This document shows positions 7,253-16,056 of a stretch of 64,000 bases of DNA, piece after piece. Each line of letters starts with the position of its first letter. Within the stretch, counting starts at the first letter, position 1. This DNA is from CALDUY01 sp046350255 (GTDB lineage: Bacteria; Planctomycetota; Planctomycetia; Gemmatales; Gemmataceae), in NCBI GenBank assembly GCA_046350255.1, contig JAXMAV010000010.1, forward strand, positions 292,501 to 356,500. Direction: 5' to 3'. The notes beneath the pieces are model-generated. The model saw nothing but the letters and a program-made list of their open reading frames with translations. It made no database searches and had not been told where the DNA came from. The position numbers were made by a program, and so were the translations under genes.

Positions 7253-8191
7253 TCAGGTGGGGGTAGGGAGCGGGGGGAGGTGTTCCTTCGGGACCAGGAG
7301 ACGCATGGTGTAGGGGTTCAGCTGCATCTGGCCGGGTCGGAGGTGGCAGGTGAGGGCGAGCAGGTGGCGGGCGTCGTCGCGCGTCCAGCCGTGGCGTTCG
7401 GTGAGCCAGGTGATCAGCTCGCGGATGGCCTGCCACTGGGCAGCCTCGGCGGGACTACCAATGCCGATGACGCCCAGGTGGGTGGGGGTTTCCAGGCGCG
7501 GGCAGGATTGACTCTTCGTCCAGCCGCGGAGGAGCTGCACCGAGAGGCGGACGACCGAGCGCATCTCGCAGCCGGCGATCTCGCCATCGCCCTGGTAGGG
7601 GTGGCAATCGCCGAGGTAGAGGTAGGCGCCCGGGACGCTGACGGGCAGGTAAACGATGCAATCGGGGCCGATCTCGGGGGTATCGAGGTTGCCGCCGTAG
7701 CGGCCGGCCTGGGCGGTGGTGGGGACCTCGAGATCGGGGGCGGTGCCGATGCAGCCGATCATGGGGCGCGTGGGGATGCGCACGGTGTGGGGGCCGGCAG
7801 CGGTGGTGAGGGTGTGTTCGACGAAGCCGTCGCGGATGTCGACGAGGCGCGTGACCGGTTCGTGGAACCAGTCCTGCAGGTGGTAGAGGAAGGGCCAGTA
7901 GCCGAAGTAGCCGAGGGTGTCGCACTCCATGGCGTGGATGTGGACGGCGAGAGTGTCGCCGGGCTGGGCGCCTTCGACGAAGAACGGGCCGGTGACGGGG
8001 TTGCCGTAGTAGGGCCCGCGGCTGCGGAGCGAGAGGACATACTCGGCGGTGGTGGTTTCGGGGGTGCGTGTCTGGCCGGTGCGGGAGTCCTCGGTTTCGA
8101 CCTCGATGACCTCACCGGGGGTGATGTGAGCGACGGGCTCGCGGTGGCGGTCGAAGGCGTAGGCGATGCGGTCACGCGGGATGCGTTTCAT
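7253..8191 (-). CDS. acetamidase/formamidase family protein
   Basis: A 312-residue member of the FmdA_AmdA family, which hydrolyses short amides such as formamide or acetamide to ammonia and the acid. Family landmarks are visible: VTGPFFVEGAQPGDTLAV around residues 64-81, the metal/active-site region with GCIGTAP and GRYGGNLDTPEI, YLPVSVPGAYLYLGDCHPYQ and then GDGEIAGCEM. Start ATG 8191 (MKRIPRDR) has GAGG 7 nt upstream; the frame extends to 8368 but that part is out-of-frame MFS sequence. The start overlaps the end of the MFS transporter gene by 20 bp, so the two are translationally linked; uptake and hydrolysis of the same amide is a fair inference. Confidence 0.9.
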   Translation of the reverse strand: MKRIPRDRIAYAFDRHREPVAHITPGEVIEVETEDSRTGQTRTPETTTAEYVLSLRSRGPYYGNPVTGPFFVEGAQPGDTLAVHIHAMECDTLGYFGYWPFLYHLQDWFHEPVTRLVDIRDGFVEHTLTTAAGPHTVRIPTRPMIGCIGTAPDLEVPTTAQAGRYGGNLDTPEIGPDCIVYLPVSVPGAYLYLGDCHPYQGDGEIAGCEMRSVVRLSVQLLRGWTKSQSCPRLETPTHLGVIGIGSPAEAAQWQAIRELITWLTERHGWTRDDARHLLALTCHLRPGQMQLNPYTMRLLVPKEHLPPLPTPT

Positions 8192-9467
8192 GGGGTTCCT
8201 CGACGGGACGAGATTGATAGCAGGCCCAGGAGACGGCCGCGAGCAGCAGGACGACGACGTAGACGGCAAAGATGGGATCCCACTGTTCGCGGCCTTCGTG
8301 GCCATGATGCTTGCGCCAATCGACGAAGGCGCCGACGAAGAATTGCGAGCCCATGGCGCCAAAGACACCCATGCCGTTCATCAGGCCGAATAGAGCACCG
8401 AGATGACGGCCGGAGATCTCGATGGCAGACGACCACCAGATGGAGAGGGTGGCCTGGGCGGCGAGGACGGAGAGGGCAGCAAGGATGGCGGCGAGGAGGG
8501 GTTGATCGGCGAACACGCTGGCAAACAGAGCAATGGCGGCGAGGACAAACGAGACAGAGCCGACGAGACGTTTACGCGGGGTGGAGCGGGCCCAGTCGGC
8601 GAGGAAGCCTCCGGACAGGGTGCCGGCTGCGCCGAAGGCCAGGCCCAGCGAGGCAAGCTGGCCGGCGACGATGTTGTCGAGGCCGCGCCCCTCCTTGAGG
8701 TAGGTGGGATACCAGGAGAAGTAGAAGTAGCTGTTGAAGGCGCCGCAGGTGGTGATGAAACCCAGCAGCCAGATGCTGGGGCAGGAGAGGGCTGCGCGCC
8801 AGGGGATGGCGGCGTGGTGGGTGCTTCCGGAGGAGCCAGGCGGGCCGATGAGTTCGAGTTCGGCGGGGTTTACGGAGGAGTGATGTTCGGGATCGTCGCG
8901 AAACCAGAGATAGAAGATGCCGGCCCAGACGACGCCGGTGAGGCCGAACACGACGAAGGCCCAGCGCCAGCCGAGATCGCGGATCAGGTAGGCAGCGACC
9001 ATGGGAGCGGCGGCGCCCCCGACGAGGGCGGCGGTCTGGATGAAGCCCTGGATGCGGCCGCGTTCGCGCGGGGGATACCAGCGGGCGACAATGCGAGCGA
9101 CGTTGGGAAAGGCGCCTGCCTCGCCCGCGCCGAAGAGGAAGCGGACGACGATGAGCGAGTAGAAGCCGGTGCAGGCAGCGGTGAAGGCGGTGAAGGCGGA
9201 CCACCACACGGCGATTCGGGTGAGGACGGCGCGGGAACCGATGCGGTCGCCCCAGTGGCCGGTGGGCACCTCGAAGATGCCATAAGCGAGGGTGAACGCC
9301 ATGAGGACGAAGCTGAACGCCTGGTTGCTGAGACCGAGGTCGGCCTTGATGGAGGTGGCAGCCTGCGAGATGCAGACGCGATCGAGATAGAGGACAAAAG
9401 CGAGGGCACACAGGAAGGCGAGGACGACGAAGCGAGTGCGGGTGGGCCGGGTCGGCGGATCGTGCAT
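8172..9467 (-). CDS. MFS transporter, anion:cation symporter (ACS) type
   Basis: A 431-residue inner-membrane carrier with about 12 hydrophobic segments. The N-terminal half has the ACS/glucarate-hexuronate-like signature YLDRVCISQAATSIKADLGL in helix 1 and VPTGHWGDRIGSRAVL between helices 2 and 3 (the MFS G-x-x-x-D-R motif), and RFLFGAGEAGAFPN in helix 4. The start at 9467 (MHDPPTRP) with a GGAGACC upstream is preferred over a non-hydrophobic extension to 9548. It is first in a minus-strand group that continues with the formamidase gene (20-bp overlap) and, after a gap holding the DUF5681-like gene, the creatininase and amidohydrolase genes. It probably imports an organic anion or amide. Confidence 0.9.
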   Translation of the reverse strand: MHDPPTRPTRTRFVVLAFLCALAFVLYLDRVCISQAATSIKADLGLSNQAFSFVLMAFTLAYGIFEVPTGHWGDRIGSRAVLTRIAVWWSAFTAFTAACTGFYSLIVVRFLFGAGEAGAFPNVARIVARWYPPRERGRIQGFIQTAALVGGAAAPMVAAYLIRDLGWRWAFVVFGLTGVVWAGIFYLWFRDDPEHHSSVNPAELELIGPPGSSGSTHHAAIPWRAALSCPSIWLLGFITTCGAFNSYFYFSWYPTYLKEGRGLDNIVAGQLASLGLAFGAAGTLSGGFLADWARSTPRKRLVGSVSFVLAAIALFASVFADQPLLAAILAALSVLAAQATLSIWWSSAIEISGRHLGALFGLMNGMGVFGAMGSQFFVGAFVDWRKHHGHEGREQWDPIFAVYVVVLLLAAVSWACYQSRPVEEPHETHPA

Positions 9468-9559
9468 GGTGAGGTCTCCCCGTTCACCAGAGTATGGCCG
9501 GTTCGCTACACTGTCCAACAAGCCCTCTCCAGTTGCGTTCCCTCCCACGAGGCCATGCC

Positions 9560-11155
9560 ATGCTCATCGGATATGTCAGCGATGAAAAATATGTAGCTTT
9601 GCCCGAGGTGCTGCTGGAGTTTGTGGATAGTCACGGGCGGTCGTTCGAGACGCGGTCGCGCGCGTCGGGGTCGGTGCATGCAGACCTGCACGCGGGTGAC
9701 TACACGGTGACACTGTATCGGCCGGGCTATGGGAGCAAGCGGGTGAAGCTGCACCTGCCGGTGACGCAGCCGTACCAGTTTCGGCTGCTGTCGGATGGGT
9801 TGCTGGGGTACATGTGGCCGAAGTGCGTGCGCTCGGGCGAGCAGAGCGAGTTTCGGGTCCATGCGGTGGAGCAATACACACTGAGTCTGTGGCGGTACGG
9901 GTGGGAGAAAGAGCGCGTGATGGGGCTGGGCTGGCACGACGAGCACGGACCGCGCGCGACGATGCAGATCACCCCGGACGGCGACTACACGCAGACGGGG
10001 GCGGCGTTCAACAGTATCGGCTACGTGAGTCCGACGCACAAGCAGTACGTGACCGCGCCGGAGCGCAGCGGGTTGTATTACATGCACGCGCACACCATGT
10101 CGGGGTCGCACCGGTTCGCGTTTCCGTGGGTGGTGGCGCCGGCAAAGCCGACGGCGCCGGTGGCGGTGATCGCCTGCGACATCACCTGGAACGCCTACAA
10201 CAGCTTTGGGGGGCGGAGCAACTACATCAACGCGGATCACCTGCCGGCGGTGCCGATCGTCAACTCGCGGCAGGAGCTATCGCGGTACGCCAGTGCGGAG
10301 CATCAGACGTGGGGTTGTCCGGCGTATGCGCCGCTGTCGTTCGAGCGGCCGGAACCGCTGAATGACATCCGGCTGGAGGAGAAGATCACCGACCCGATCG
10401 AGGGGCGCATGGCCTGCGGGGTGGCGCCGTCGGAGTGGCGGTTGATGGGCTGGCTGGAGCGCGAGGGGTTCGCCTACGACGTGTACTCCGAGACGCAGCT
10501 GCACTCGGGGGTGCTGGATCTGGCGAAGTACAAGGTGGTGATTCTGAGCGTGCACCCGGAGTACTGGACGCGGCACATGTACCTGAGCCTGAAGCGCTGG
10601 GTGTTCGAGGAAGGCGGCCGGCTGATGTACCTGGCGGGGAACGGGCTGAACTGCGAGGTGGACCTGCACGACGATCACACGATGGTGGTGCACAACGGGC
10701 AGATCAGCAGCCTGTGGCCAAAGGGGATGGGCGGGGCGGAAAGTCGGATGGCGATGCGGGTGGAATCGGAGGCGAGCCTGCTGGGAGTGGTGTTCACGCC
10801 AGCAGGAGCGATGACCGGGGCGCCGTACCGGGCAGTGGACTCATCCCACTGGTGCTTCCAGGGGACGGGGCTGAAGAACGGCGAGATCTTCGGCGAGAAG
10901 AGTCTGCATATGCGCTGCCCGGGTGGGGCGTCGGGACACGAGACCGACAAAATCTCTCCGCATTCTCCGAAGAATGTGCATCTGCTGGCGCGCGGCATGA
11001 ACGTCGACGATGGCGGAGCGGACATGGTGATGTTCGACACGCCGTCGCGCGGGTTGGTTTTCTCGGCGGGGTCGATCAGCTACGTGCACTGCCTGCCGAT
11101 CGACGAGCGGCTATCGCGGCTGACGAGCAACGTGCTGCGACGATTTCTGAGCTGA
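9560..11155 (+). CDS. N,N-dimethylformamidase beta-subunit-like protein
   Basis: A 531-residue protein resembling the large subunit of dimethylformamidase, an iron-dependent amidohydrolase that splits N,N-dimethylformamide to dimethylamine and formate. The N-terminal beta-rich domain starts with MLIGYVSDEKYVALPEVLLE, and the C-terminal glutaminase-like domain contains IACDITWNAYNSFGGRSNY, SVHPEYWT, a Gly-rich GGRLMYLAGNG and SSHWCFQGTG, all recognisable in this family. ATG 9560 is chosen (GAGG 8 nt upstream); an upstream frame to 9494 overlaps the divergent promoter region. It is transcribed away from the MFS-formamidase group across a 92-bp shared intergenic region. No small alpha-subunit gene is adjacent, so it may act on another amide. 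Confidence 0.82.
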   Translation: MLIGYVSDEKYVALPEVLLEFVDSHGRSFETRSRASGSVHADLHAGDYTVTLYRPGYGSKRVKLHLPVTQPYQFRLLSDGLLGYMWPKCVRSGEQSEFRVHAVEQYTLSLWRYGWEKERVMGLGWHDEHGPRATMQITPDGDYTQTGAAFNSIGYVSPTHKQYVTAPERSGLYYMHAHTMSGSHRFAFPWVVAPAKPTAPVAVIACDITWNAYNSFGGRSNYINADHLPAVPIVNSRQELSRYASAEHQTWGCPAYAPLSFERPEPLNDIRLEEKITDPIEGRMACGVAPSEWRLMGWLEREGFAYDVYSETQLHSGVLDLAKYKVVILSVHPEYWTRHMYLSLKRWVFEEGGRLMYLAGNGLNCEVDLHDDHTMVVHNGQISSLWPKGMGGAESRMAMRVESEASLLGVVFTPAGAMTGAPYRAVDSSHWCFQGTGLKNGEIFGEKSLHMRCPGGASGHETDKISPHSPKNVHLLARGMNVDDGGADMVMFDTPSRGLVFSAGSISYVHCLPIDERLSRLTSNVLRRFLS

Positions 11156-11165
11156 GAAGACCGCG

Positions 11166-14100
11166 TCAGGGTTTCAGTTTGGCATCCAGGTCGGCGAGCA
11201 CCTTTTTGAAGTCAGGCCGCTCGCGGAGGGAGTCGAGGTCGGTATCGGTGCGAAGGAGCTTCAGGTTCTGGAAGCCACGGGCGATGGCCTCGTGGAGCAT
11301 CTTCATGGCCTGGTCGGCGTAGAACTGGGCCTGCAGGGTGCGTTTCTGGGAGTCGAGGCGGTCGTGCTGCTCCGCAAGGGGAACGCAGAGGGCCAAGGCC
11401 GAGGCGGCCTCGATGGCGTGGACCGGGGGAGCCCAGCCCAGGTCGGCGAGCTTGCGTGCGGTAGCGAGAGCAGCATCGGTGTCGAGGAGGCCAGCCTGGC
11501 ACTGGGTGAGCAGCATGAGGTGGTTGCGGTAGAAGCGGCGGAAGCCCGGATGGCGCGGGTTGCCCTTCAGAGCGGTGGCATGATGCGGGGCCGCCCGGCG
11601 AAGGAAAGCGAGAGCGGCGGAGTAGTCGCCGGCCTGGAGGCGAGCGTTGGCGAGATTGACGAGGGTGCCGGCGAGCTTGTTGTTGCGGACGGGATTGTCG
11701 GGCTGCAAGTCCACGAGCTGCTGCTGAAGCTTGCTACCGGCGGTGAAGGCAGCTTCAACCTCGTGGGGCTGCTTGTGGTCCATGTAGAGAAAGGCCCGCT
11801 GGTTGTGGCTATCAGCCAGGGCATCGAGGTAATCCTGGTTGGCGGGCACCTCGGCCACGAGTTTCTGGCGCAGGGCCAGTGCCTGGGCGTTGGCGGCGAG
11901 GGCGTCGTCGAGGCGGTCGGTGTCCTTGAGAATGCGGGCGAGGATGTTGTAGCTGCGAGCGAGGTCGCGGCGGTAGGCGAGCTGCGAAGCATCCTCGGCG
12001 ACGAGTTTTTGGCGCAGGGCCAGCGCCTGGCGGCAGACCTCCTCGGCCTCCTTGAGGTTGCGATCCTCGAGCAGGCGAATGCTCTTACCGTGGAGAGCAT
12101 TCGCGAGGTTGAGGCGATAGAGGCCGTAGGTGGGAAAGTCGGCCGCCAGGCGCCGGTAAAGGGTGAGCGCCTCGCCGTAGGCCACCTCGGCGTCGGCGGG
12201 GCGGTCGGTGTCCTCGAGGAGGTTACCCAGGTTGTGGTGCAGGCTGGCCAGAATCTGAAGCTGGTCGGGGTTGCCAGGCTGAGCGGCCACGGCGCGCTGG
12301 CGGAAGGTGATCGCTTCGCGATACAAACGCTCGGCTTCCGGGATGCGCTGGGACGCGCTGAGAAGATCGCCCAGCTCGGCCAGGTACGCGGCCAGGTATC
12401 CCAGAACTTCGCGTGCGTCGGGATGCTCGGCGAGCATGTGCCGCAGGGAAGTGATGCTCTCGCGAAACAGGGCCTCGGATTCGGGGAGACGTCCCGAGGT
12501 ATTCTTGAGGAGAGCGAGGTTGGCCTGGCTGCCGGTCAGGGCGAGGCGAGTGTCGAGGTCGGCGGAAGATTCAGCGACGAGGGTGCGGCAGCGTGTGAGC
12601 GCCTCGGTGTAGAGCATCTCGGCCTGCTGAAGGCGGCCGGTCGATTTGTAGAGGTTACCGAGGATGTTGCAGCATTTTACCAGGGAGAGGCGGCAGTCGA
12701 GATCTTCGGGGGCCTCGTCCCACAACTCCCGGTAGGCGTCGGCGGCCTGGGTGAGGGCGGCTTCAGCTTCGCGGGTTTCGCCCAGATTCAGGCGGATGCG
12801 ACCGACTCGCAGGAGGCCCTCGGCCCGGATGGCGCGGCTTTGCAGGTCGCCGGGTACCAGATCGGCGAGATCCTCGTACTGGCGGAGGATGGTCTGGAGG
12901 AAGTGGCGATGCTCGGGGGTAAGCGTGGAGGCACGGGCCAACTGGCGTTCGACCACCTCGGTGGAGAGCGTGCGCAGGGCGCGGATGGCGCGGAACTGCG
13001 ACTCGGTGGCCAGGTCGAGGGCGCGCGCCTTGGCGTCGCGTTCGGCGTTGGCGCGGAGCATCTGCCAGAGGCTGGCAGCGAGGCCGAGCAGGAGGGTGAG
13101 GGTGACCACCCCCGAGGCGATCCAGAGCTGGCGGCGGCGGCGGACCTGCTCGGCGGCGCGTCCAAGGGCCTCCGCTGCGCTGGTTTCGGCGTGACGCAGG
13201 CGAGTATCGACGCCGCGATGGTAGGCAGTCATGCGGGCGGCAACCACGTTGGCATCGTCGGGGCGGTCGTGGGGTAGGGGGGCCAGGCAGGCGCGGGCGA
13301 GATCGAGCAGGTCGGGCTCGGCGCCACAGGTGCTGAGGCGCTGCAGGGCCGCAGTGAAGTTACCGGCGGCGGTGGCGGTGATGATCTGGGTGAGGCTGGT
13401 GCCGACGACGGCCGGCTGGCCCGTCAGGATGGTGACCAAGAGCGAGCCGAGGGCGAAGACATCGGCTCGGGCATCGACGGGTTCGCCCCGGGCCTGTTCG
13501 GGGGCGAGATAGCCGGGAGTGCCGAGGATAGTGCCGGCAACGGTGTGGGGGGAGTCTCCTGATGGTTGCGGGCGGATGACTGTGTCGGCACTCTCGTCGG
13601 GTGGGATGTATTCTCCCGGCTGCTGCTGGGGGTTCGCCGATGGAGCTGGGGGTGGCGTCTCGTGTTCCCGGGCCAGGCCCCAGTCCATGACCTGGACCTC
13701 GCCGAAGGCGCCGACCATGATGTTCAGCGGTTTGAGGTCGCGGTGCAGGATGCCCTGGGCGTGCGCGAAGCCGACGGCCTGGGCAATCTGCTCGAAGATC
13801 TGCAGGAAACGCGGACGGTCGTGGTCCAGCGTGGGGCGCTCTCGGAGAAGGGCGGCGAGGGTGCGGCCACGAATCAGCTTCATCGTGAGGAAGGGCGCGC
13901 CGCTGGGCAGCGTTCCCAGGCGGTAGACCGGCGGAATGCCAGGATGCGGCAGGCGAGCGGTGATGCGCGCCTCGGTGAGGAAGCGTTCGGGGCTGGCGCC
14001 AGGGAGCAACGTCTTGATGGCGACCTCGCGGTCGAGGGCAAGTTCCCGGCCGGCGTAGACGCAGCCCATGCCGCCGCGGGCGAGTTCGGCAGTGACCTCG

Positions 14101-14246
14101 TGATCGGGGATGACGGGAGGATCGACCAGTGCGGAGGCATTCCCGACACCGGTGGGTGCGTCGGTATCCACGGTGGAGGCCAGGGGCGAATCGAGGGGCT
14201 GATACTCGCCGGTCGGGACTGGGTCGGGAGGGGGGTGAGGCGCCAT
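11166..14246 (-). CDS. membrane Ser/Thr protein kinase with TPR sensor domain
   Basis: A 1026-residue Hanks-type kinase. The kinase domain spans about residues 50-340: Gly-loop ARGGMGCVY at 56-64, catalytic Lys78, HRD at 168-170, DWG at 188-190 in place of DFG, and APE at 248-250. A juxtamembrane basic stretch (RRRR) leads into one membrane helix at about 374-394, followed by a large C-terminal region of about ten TPR-like repeats (LxxxGxxxxAexxyrxAl pattern) to the end. Start ATG 14246 has AGGAG 7 nt upstream; the frame continues to 14855 but lacks signals. The DWG variant keeps the metal-binding Asp, so activity is likely. Such kinase-TPR proteins are abundant in planctomycetes; the signal is unknown. 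Confidence 0.93.
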   Translation of the reverse strand: MAPHPPPDPVPTGEYQPLDSPLASTVDTDAPTGVGNASALVDPPVIPDHEVTAELARGGMGCVYAGRELALDREVAIKTLLPGASPERFLTEARITARLPHPGIPPVYRLGTLPSGAPFLTMKLIRGRTLAALLRERPTLDHDRPRFLQIFEQIAQAVGFAHAQGILHRDLKPLNIMVGAFGEVQVMDWGLAREHETPPPAPSANPQQQPGEYIPPDESADTVIRPQPSGDSPHTVAGTILGTPGYLAPEQARGEPVDARADVFALGSLLVTILTGQPAVVGTSLTQIITATAAGNFTAALQRLSTCGAEPDLLDLARACLAPLPHDRPDDANVVAARMTAYHRGVDTRLRHAETSAAEALGRAAEQVRRRRQLWIASGVVTLTLLLGLAASLWQMLRANAERDAKARALDLATESQFRAIRALRTLSTEVVERQLARASTLTPEHRHFLQTILRQYEDLADLVPGDLQSRAIRAEGLLRVGRIRLNLGETREAEAALTQAADAYRELWDEAPEDLDCRLSLVKCCNILGNLYKSTGRLQQAEMLYTEALTRCRTLVAESSADLDTRLALTGSQANLALLKNTSGRLPESEALFRESITSLRHMLAEHPDAREVLGYLAAYLAELGDLLSASQRIPEAERLYREAITFRQRAVAAQPGNPDQLQILASLHHNLGNLLEDTDRPADAEVAYGEALTLYRRLAADFPTYGLYRLNLANALHGKSIRLLEDRNLKEAEEVCRQALALRQKLVAEDASQLAYRRDLARSYNILARILKDTDRLDDALAANAQALALRQKLVAEVPANQDYLDALADSHNQRAFLYMDHKQPHEVEAAFTAGSKLQQQLVDLQPDNPVRNNKLAGTLVNLANARLQAGDYSAALAFLRRAAPHHATALKGNPRHPGFRRFYRNHLMLLTQCQAGLLDTDAALATARKLADLGWAPPVHAIEAASALALCVPLAEQHDRLDSQKRTLQAQFYADQAMKMLHEAIARGFQNLKLLRTDTDLDSLRERPDFKKVLADLDAKLKP

Positions 14247-14487
14247 GGCGATCTCCTGGAGGGGAATTATCCCCAGGGCGAGGATAGCACATGGGCGCGG
14301 AGGGAATCCAGGGGGTGGGGAGGTGGGAAAAAGGCTGGAGCGCGGCAGGTGGCGCTGACGCGGTGGACTTATCCGGGACGGGGCGCGGTGGAGGGTGCGG
14401 GTTCGTCTGGTTTCATGCGATGACAGTCGGTATGCAGCGTTCCACACCTGCCGGGGAAGGGCAGGGAGGACCGCCAGGGAGAAGCTC

Positions 14488-14823
14488 ATGGATGTCGGCC
14501 CGTTTCTGGAGCGGCTACGCGAGGACGAAGGGCTGACCAGCGATCTGGACCAGGCGGAGGCGCTGCGGATGCTCGACTGGCTGGGGGAGCAGGTCGGGCA
14601 GCGAGTGGCGAAGGCGCGGAGTGAAGAGAAGGCCTGGGAGCAGGTCGATGCACTGGCGCGACGGGCGCGGGGGATCGCCCGGGTAGTGGGGGTGTTTCGC
14701 GACGAGGGAGCCGAGGCAGCGGCGCAGCGAGCGGCGCAGGCGAAGATAGCCTGGCCGGCCGACGCGGGGGAGTTGTCGGTGGGGGAGTTGCTGGAGCGGT
14801 TGCTGCAGGGCGAGGCGAGCTGA
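14488..14823 (+). CDS. hypothetical alpha-helical protein
   Basis: A 111-residue protein I do not recognise, starting at ATG 14488 with a GGGAG a short distance upstream. It is predicted to be almost wholly helical and is rich in Glu, Ala and Arg (for example EALRMLDWLGEQVGQRVAKA). No signal peptide, Cys motif or membrane segment. It lies 51 bp before the PLD-like gene on the same strand and diverges from the kinase gene, with a 241-bp gap in which nothing else is evident. It could be a small regulatory or coiled-coil protein; the coding call rests on the ribosome site, composition and context. Confidence 0.6.
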   Translation: MDVGPFLERLREDEGLTSDLDQAEALRMLDWLGEQVGQRVAKARSEEKAWEQVDALARRARGIARVVGVFRDEGAEAAAQRAAQAKIAWPADAGELSVGELLERLLQGEAS

Positions 14824-14874
14824 ACGGCGTTGCCGGGCGGAAACAGGGGAAGCATCTAACACGAGGAGGCCAGG

Positions 14875-16056
14875 ATGGCCAGGTCGCGCGCGAGTGTCAG
14901 CAAGTCGATGTGGAGCCGGGCGATGAAGAGCAGCGGGATCCTGCGGGTGATCTGGCTGGTGGGTGCGCTGGCGGTGGGTGGCGGAGGGTATCTCGCGTCG
15001 CCCGAAGTGCGGGCGGTGGTGATGCGGGTGCTGCGGGCGGTGCAGACAGCCCGGCAGGATCGGCCGACTCAGCCGAGCGACTCGGCGGGCTTCGTGCGGA
15101 CCTACTTCACGCATCCAGATGGGTCGGCCAGCGTGGGGGCAAACCCGGCCAGCGCGCTGGCGCAGTACGTCGACCAGACGCAGAAGACGCTGGATGTGTG
15201 CGCATTCGAACTGGACAACAAGGTCGTGGTGGATGCCCTGGTGCGAGCCGTGGGCCGTGGGGTGCGGGTGCGGCTGGTCACCGAGACGAACTACCTGGAA
15301 GAGAGCGGCGTCAAGGCGCTGCAGGCGGTGAATGTGCCGGTGGTGGATGACCGTCGGTCGGGCTCGCTCATGCACAACAAGTTCATGGTGTTCGACAACA
15401 AGGCGGTGTGGACGGGGTCGATGAACTTCACCGAGAACTGCGCCTACCGCAACAACAACCACGGGGTCTACATCGAGGACGAACGGCTGGCGAGCAACTA
15501 CGCGACGAAGTTTCGCTGGATGTTCGAGAACCGGAAGTTCGGCGGGCTGCCCAGCAAGACAGACGCCATTCCCTACCCGCGCATCACGCTGCCGGATGGA
15601 ACCGAGGTGGAGAACTACTTCTCGACCCACGACAAGTGTGCGCAGCATGTGATCGACACGATCAAGCAGGCGAAGAAGTCGATCCACTTCCTGGCGTTCA
15701 GCTTCACGCACGATGGCATCAGCAAGGCGATGCTCGAACGGCAGCGGGCGGGGGTGCTGATCTCTGGGGTGTTCGAGACGACGCAGGCGAGTGGGGGGCA
15801 CTCGGAGTACGACACGCTGCGGAAGGCGGGGCTGCCGGTCTTCCTCGATGGCAACCCGCGGAACATGCACCACAAGGCGATCATCATCGATGGGGAGGTG
15901 GTGGTGGCGGGCTCGTTCAACTTCAGTGACAGCGCGGACAAGTCGAACGACGAGAACCTGGTGATCATTCACAACCAGAAAGTGGCGCAGCAATTTGAGG
16001 ACGAGTTTCAGTATGTGCTGAGCACGGCGAAACAGATGCTAGCCCGAGCCAAGTGA
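14875..16056 (+). CDS. phospholipase D-like protein with two HKD motifs
   Basis: A 393-residue PLD-superfamily protein, with an N-terminal membrane anchor (about residues 22-42) placing the enzyme outside the cytosol. Both catalytic HxKxxxxD motifs are intact: H167-K169-D174 followed by GSMNFT, and H332-K334-D339 followed by GSFNFSDSADKSNDEN, so one pseudo-dimeric active site can form. This layout fits a nuclease or phosphodiesterase of the Nuc/PLD type as well as a phospholipase; the substrate is open. ATG 14875 follows an AGGAGG a few bases upstream. An intrinsic terminator lies 20 bp beyond the stop. The 3' end overlaps the convergent DUF1080 gene by 49 bp. Confidence 0.88.
   Translation: MARSRASVSKSMWSRAMKSSGILRVIWLVGALAVGGGGYLASPEVRAVVMRVLRAVQTARQDRPTQPSDSAGFVRTYFTHPDGSASVGANPASALAQYVDQTQKTLDVCAFELDNKVVVDALVRAVGRGVRVRLVTETNYLEESGVKALQAVNVPVVDDRRSGSLMHNKFMVFDNKAVWTGSMNFTENCAYRNNNHGVYIEDERLASNYATKFRWMFENRKFGGLPSKTDAIPYPRITLPDGTEVENYFSTHDKCAQHVIDTIKQAKKSIHFLAFSFTHDGISKAMLERQRAGVLISGVFETTQASGGHSEYDTLRKAGLPVFLDGNPRNMHHKAIIIDGEVVVAGSFNFSDSADKSNDENLVIIHNQKVAQQFEDEFQYVLSTAKQMLARAK

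Noticed and set aside
7253..8698. Long plus-strand continuation of the DUF5681-like frame
   Set aside because: It is antisense to the formamidase and MFS genes and has a composition expected from codon bias of the opposite strand.
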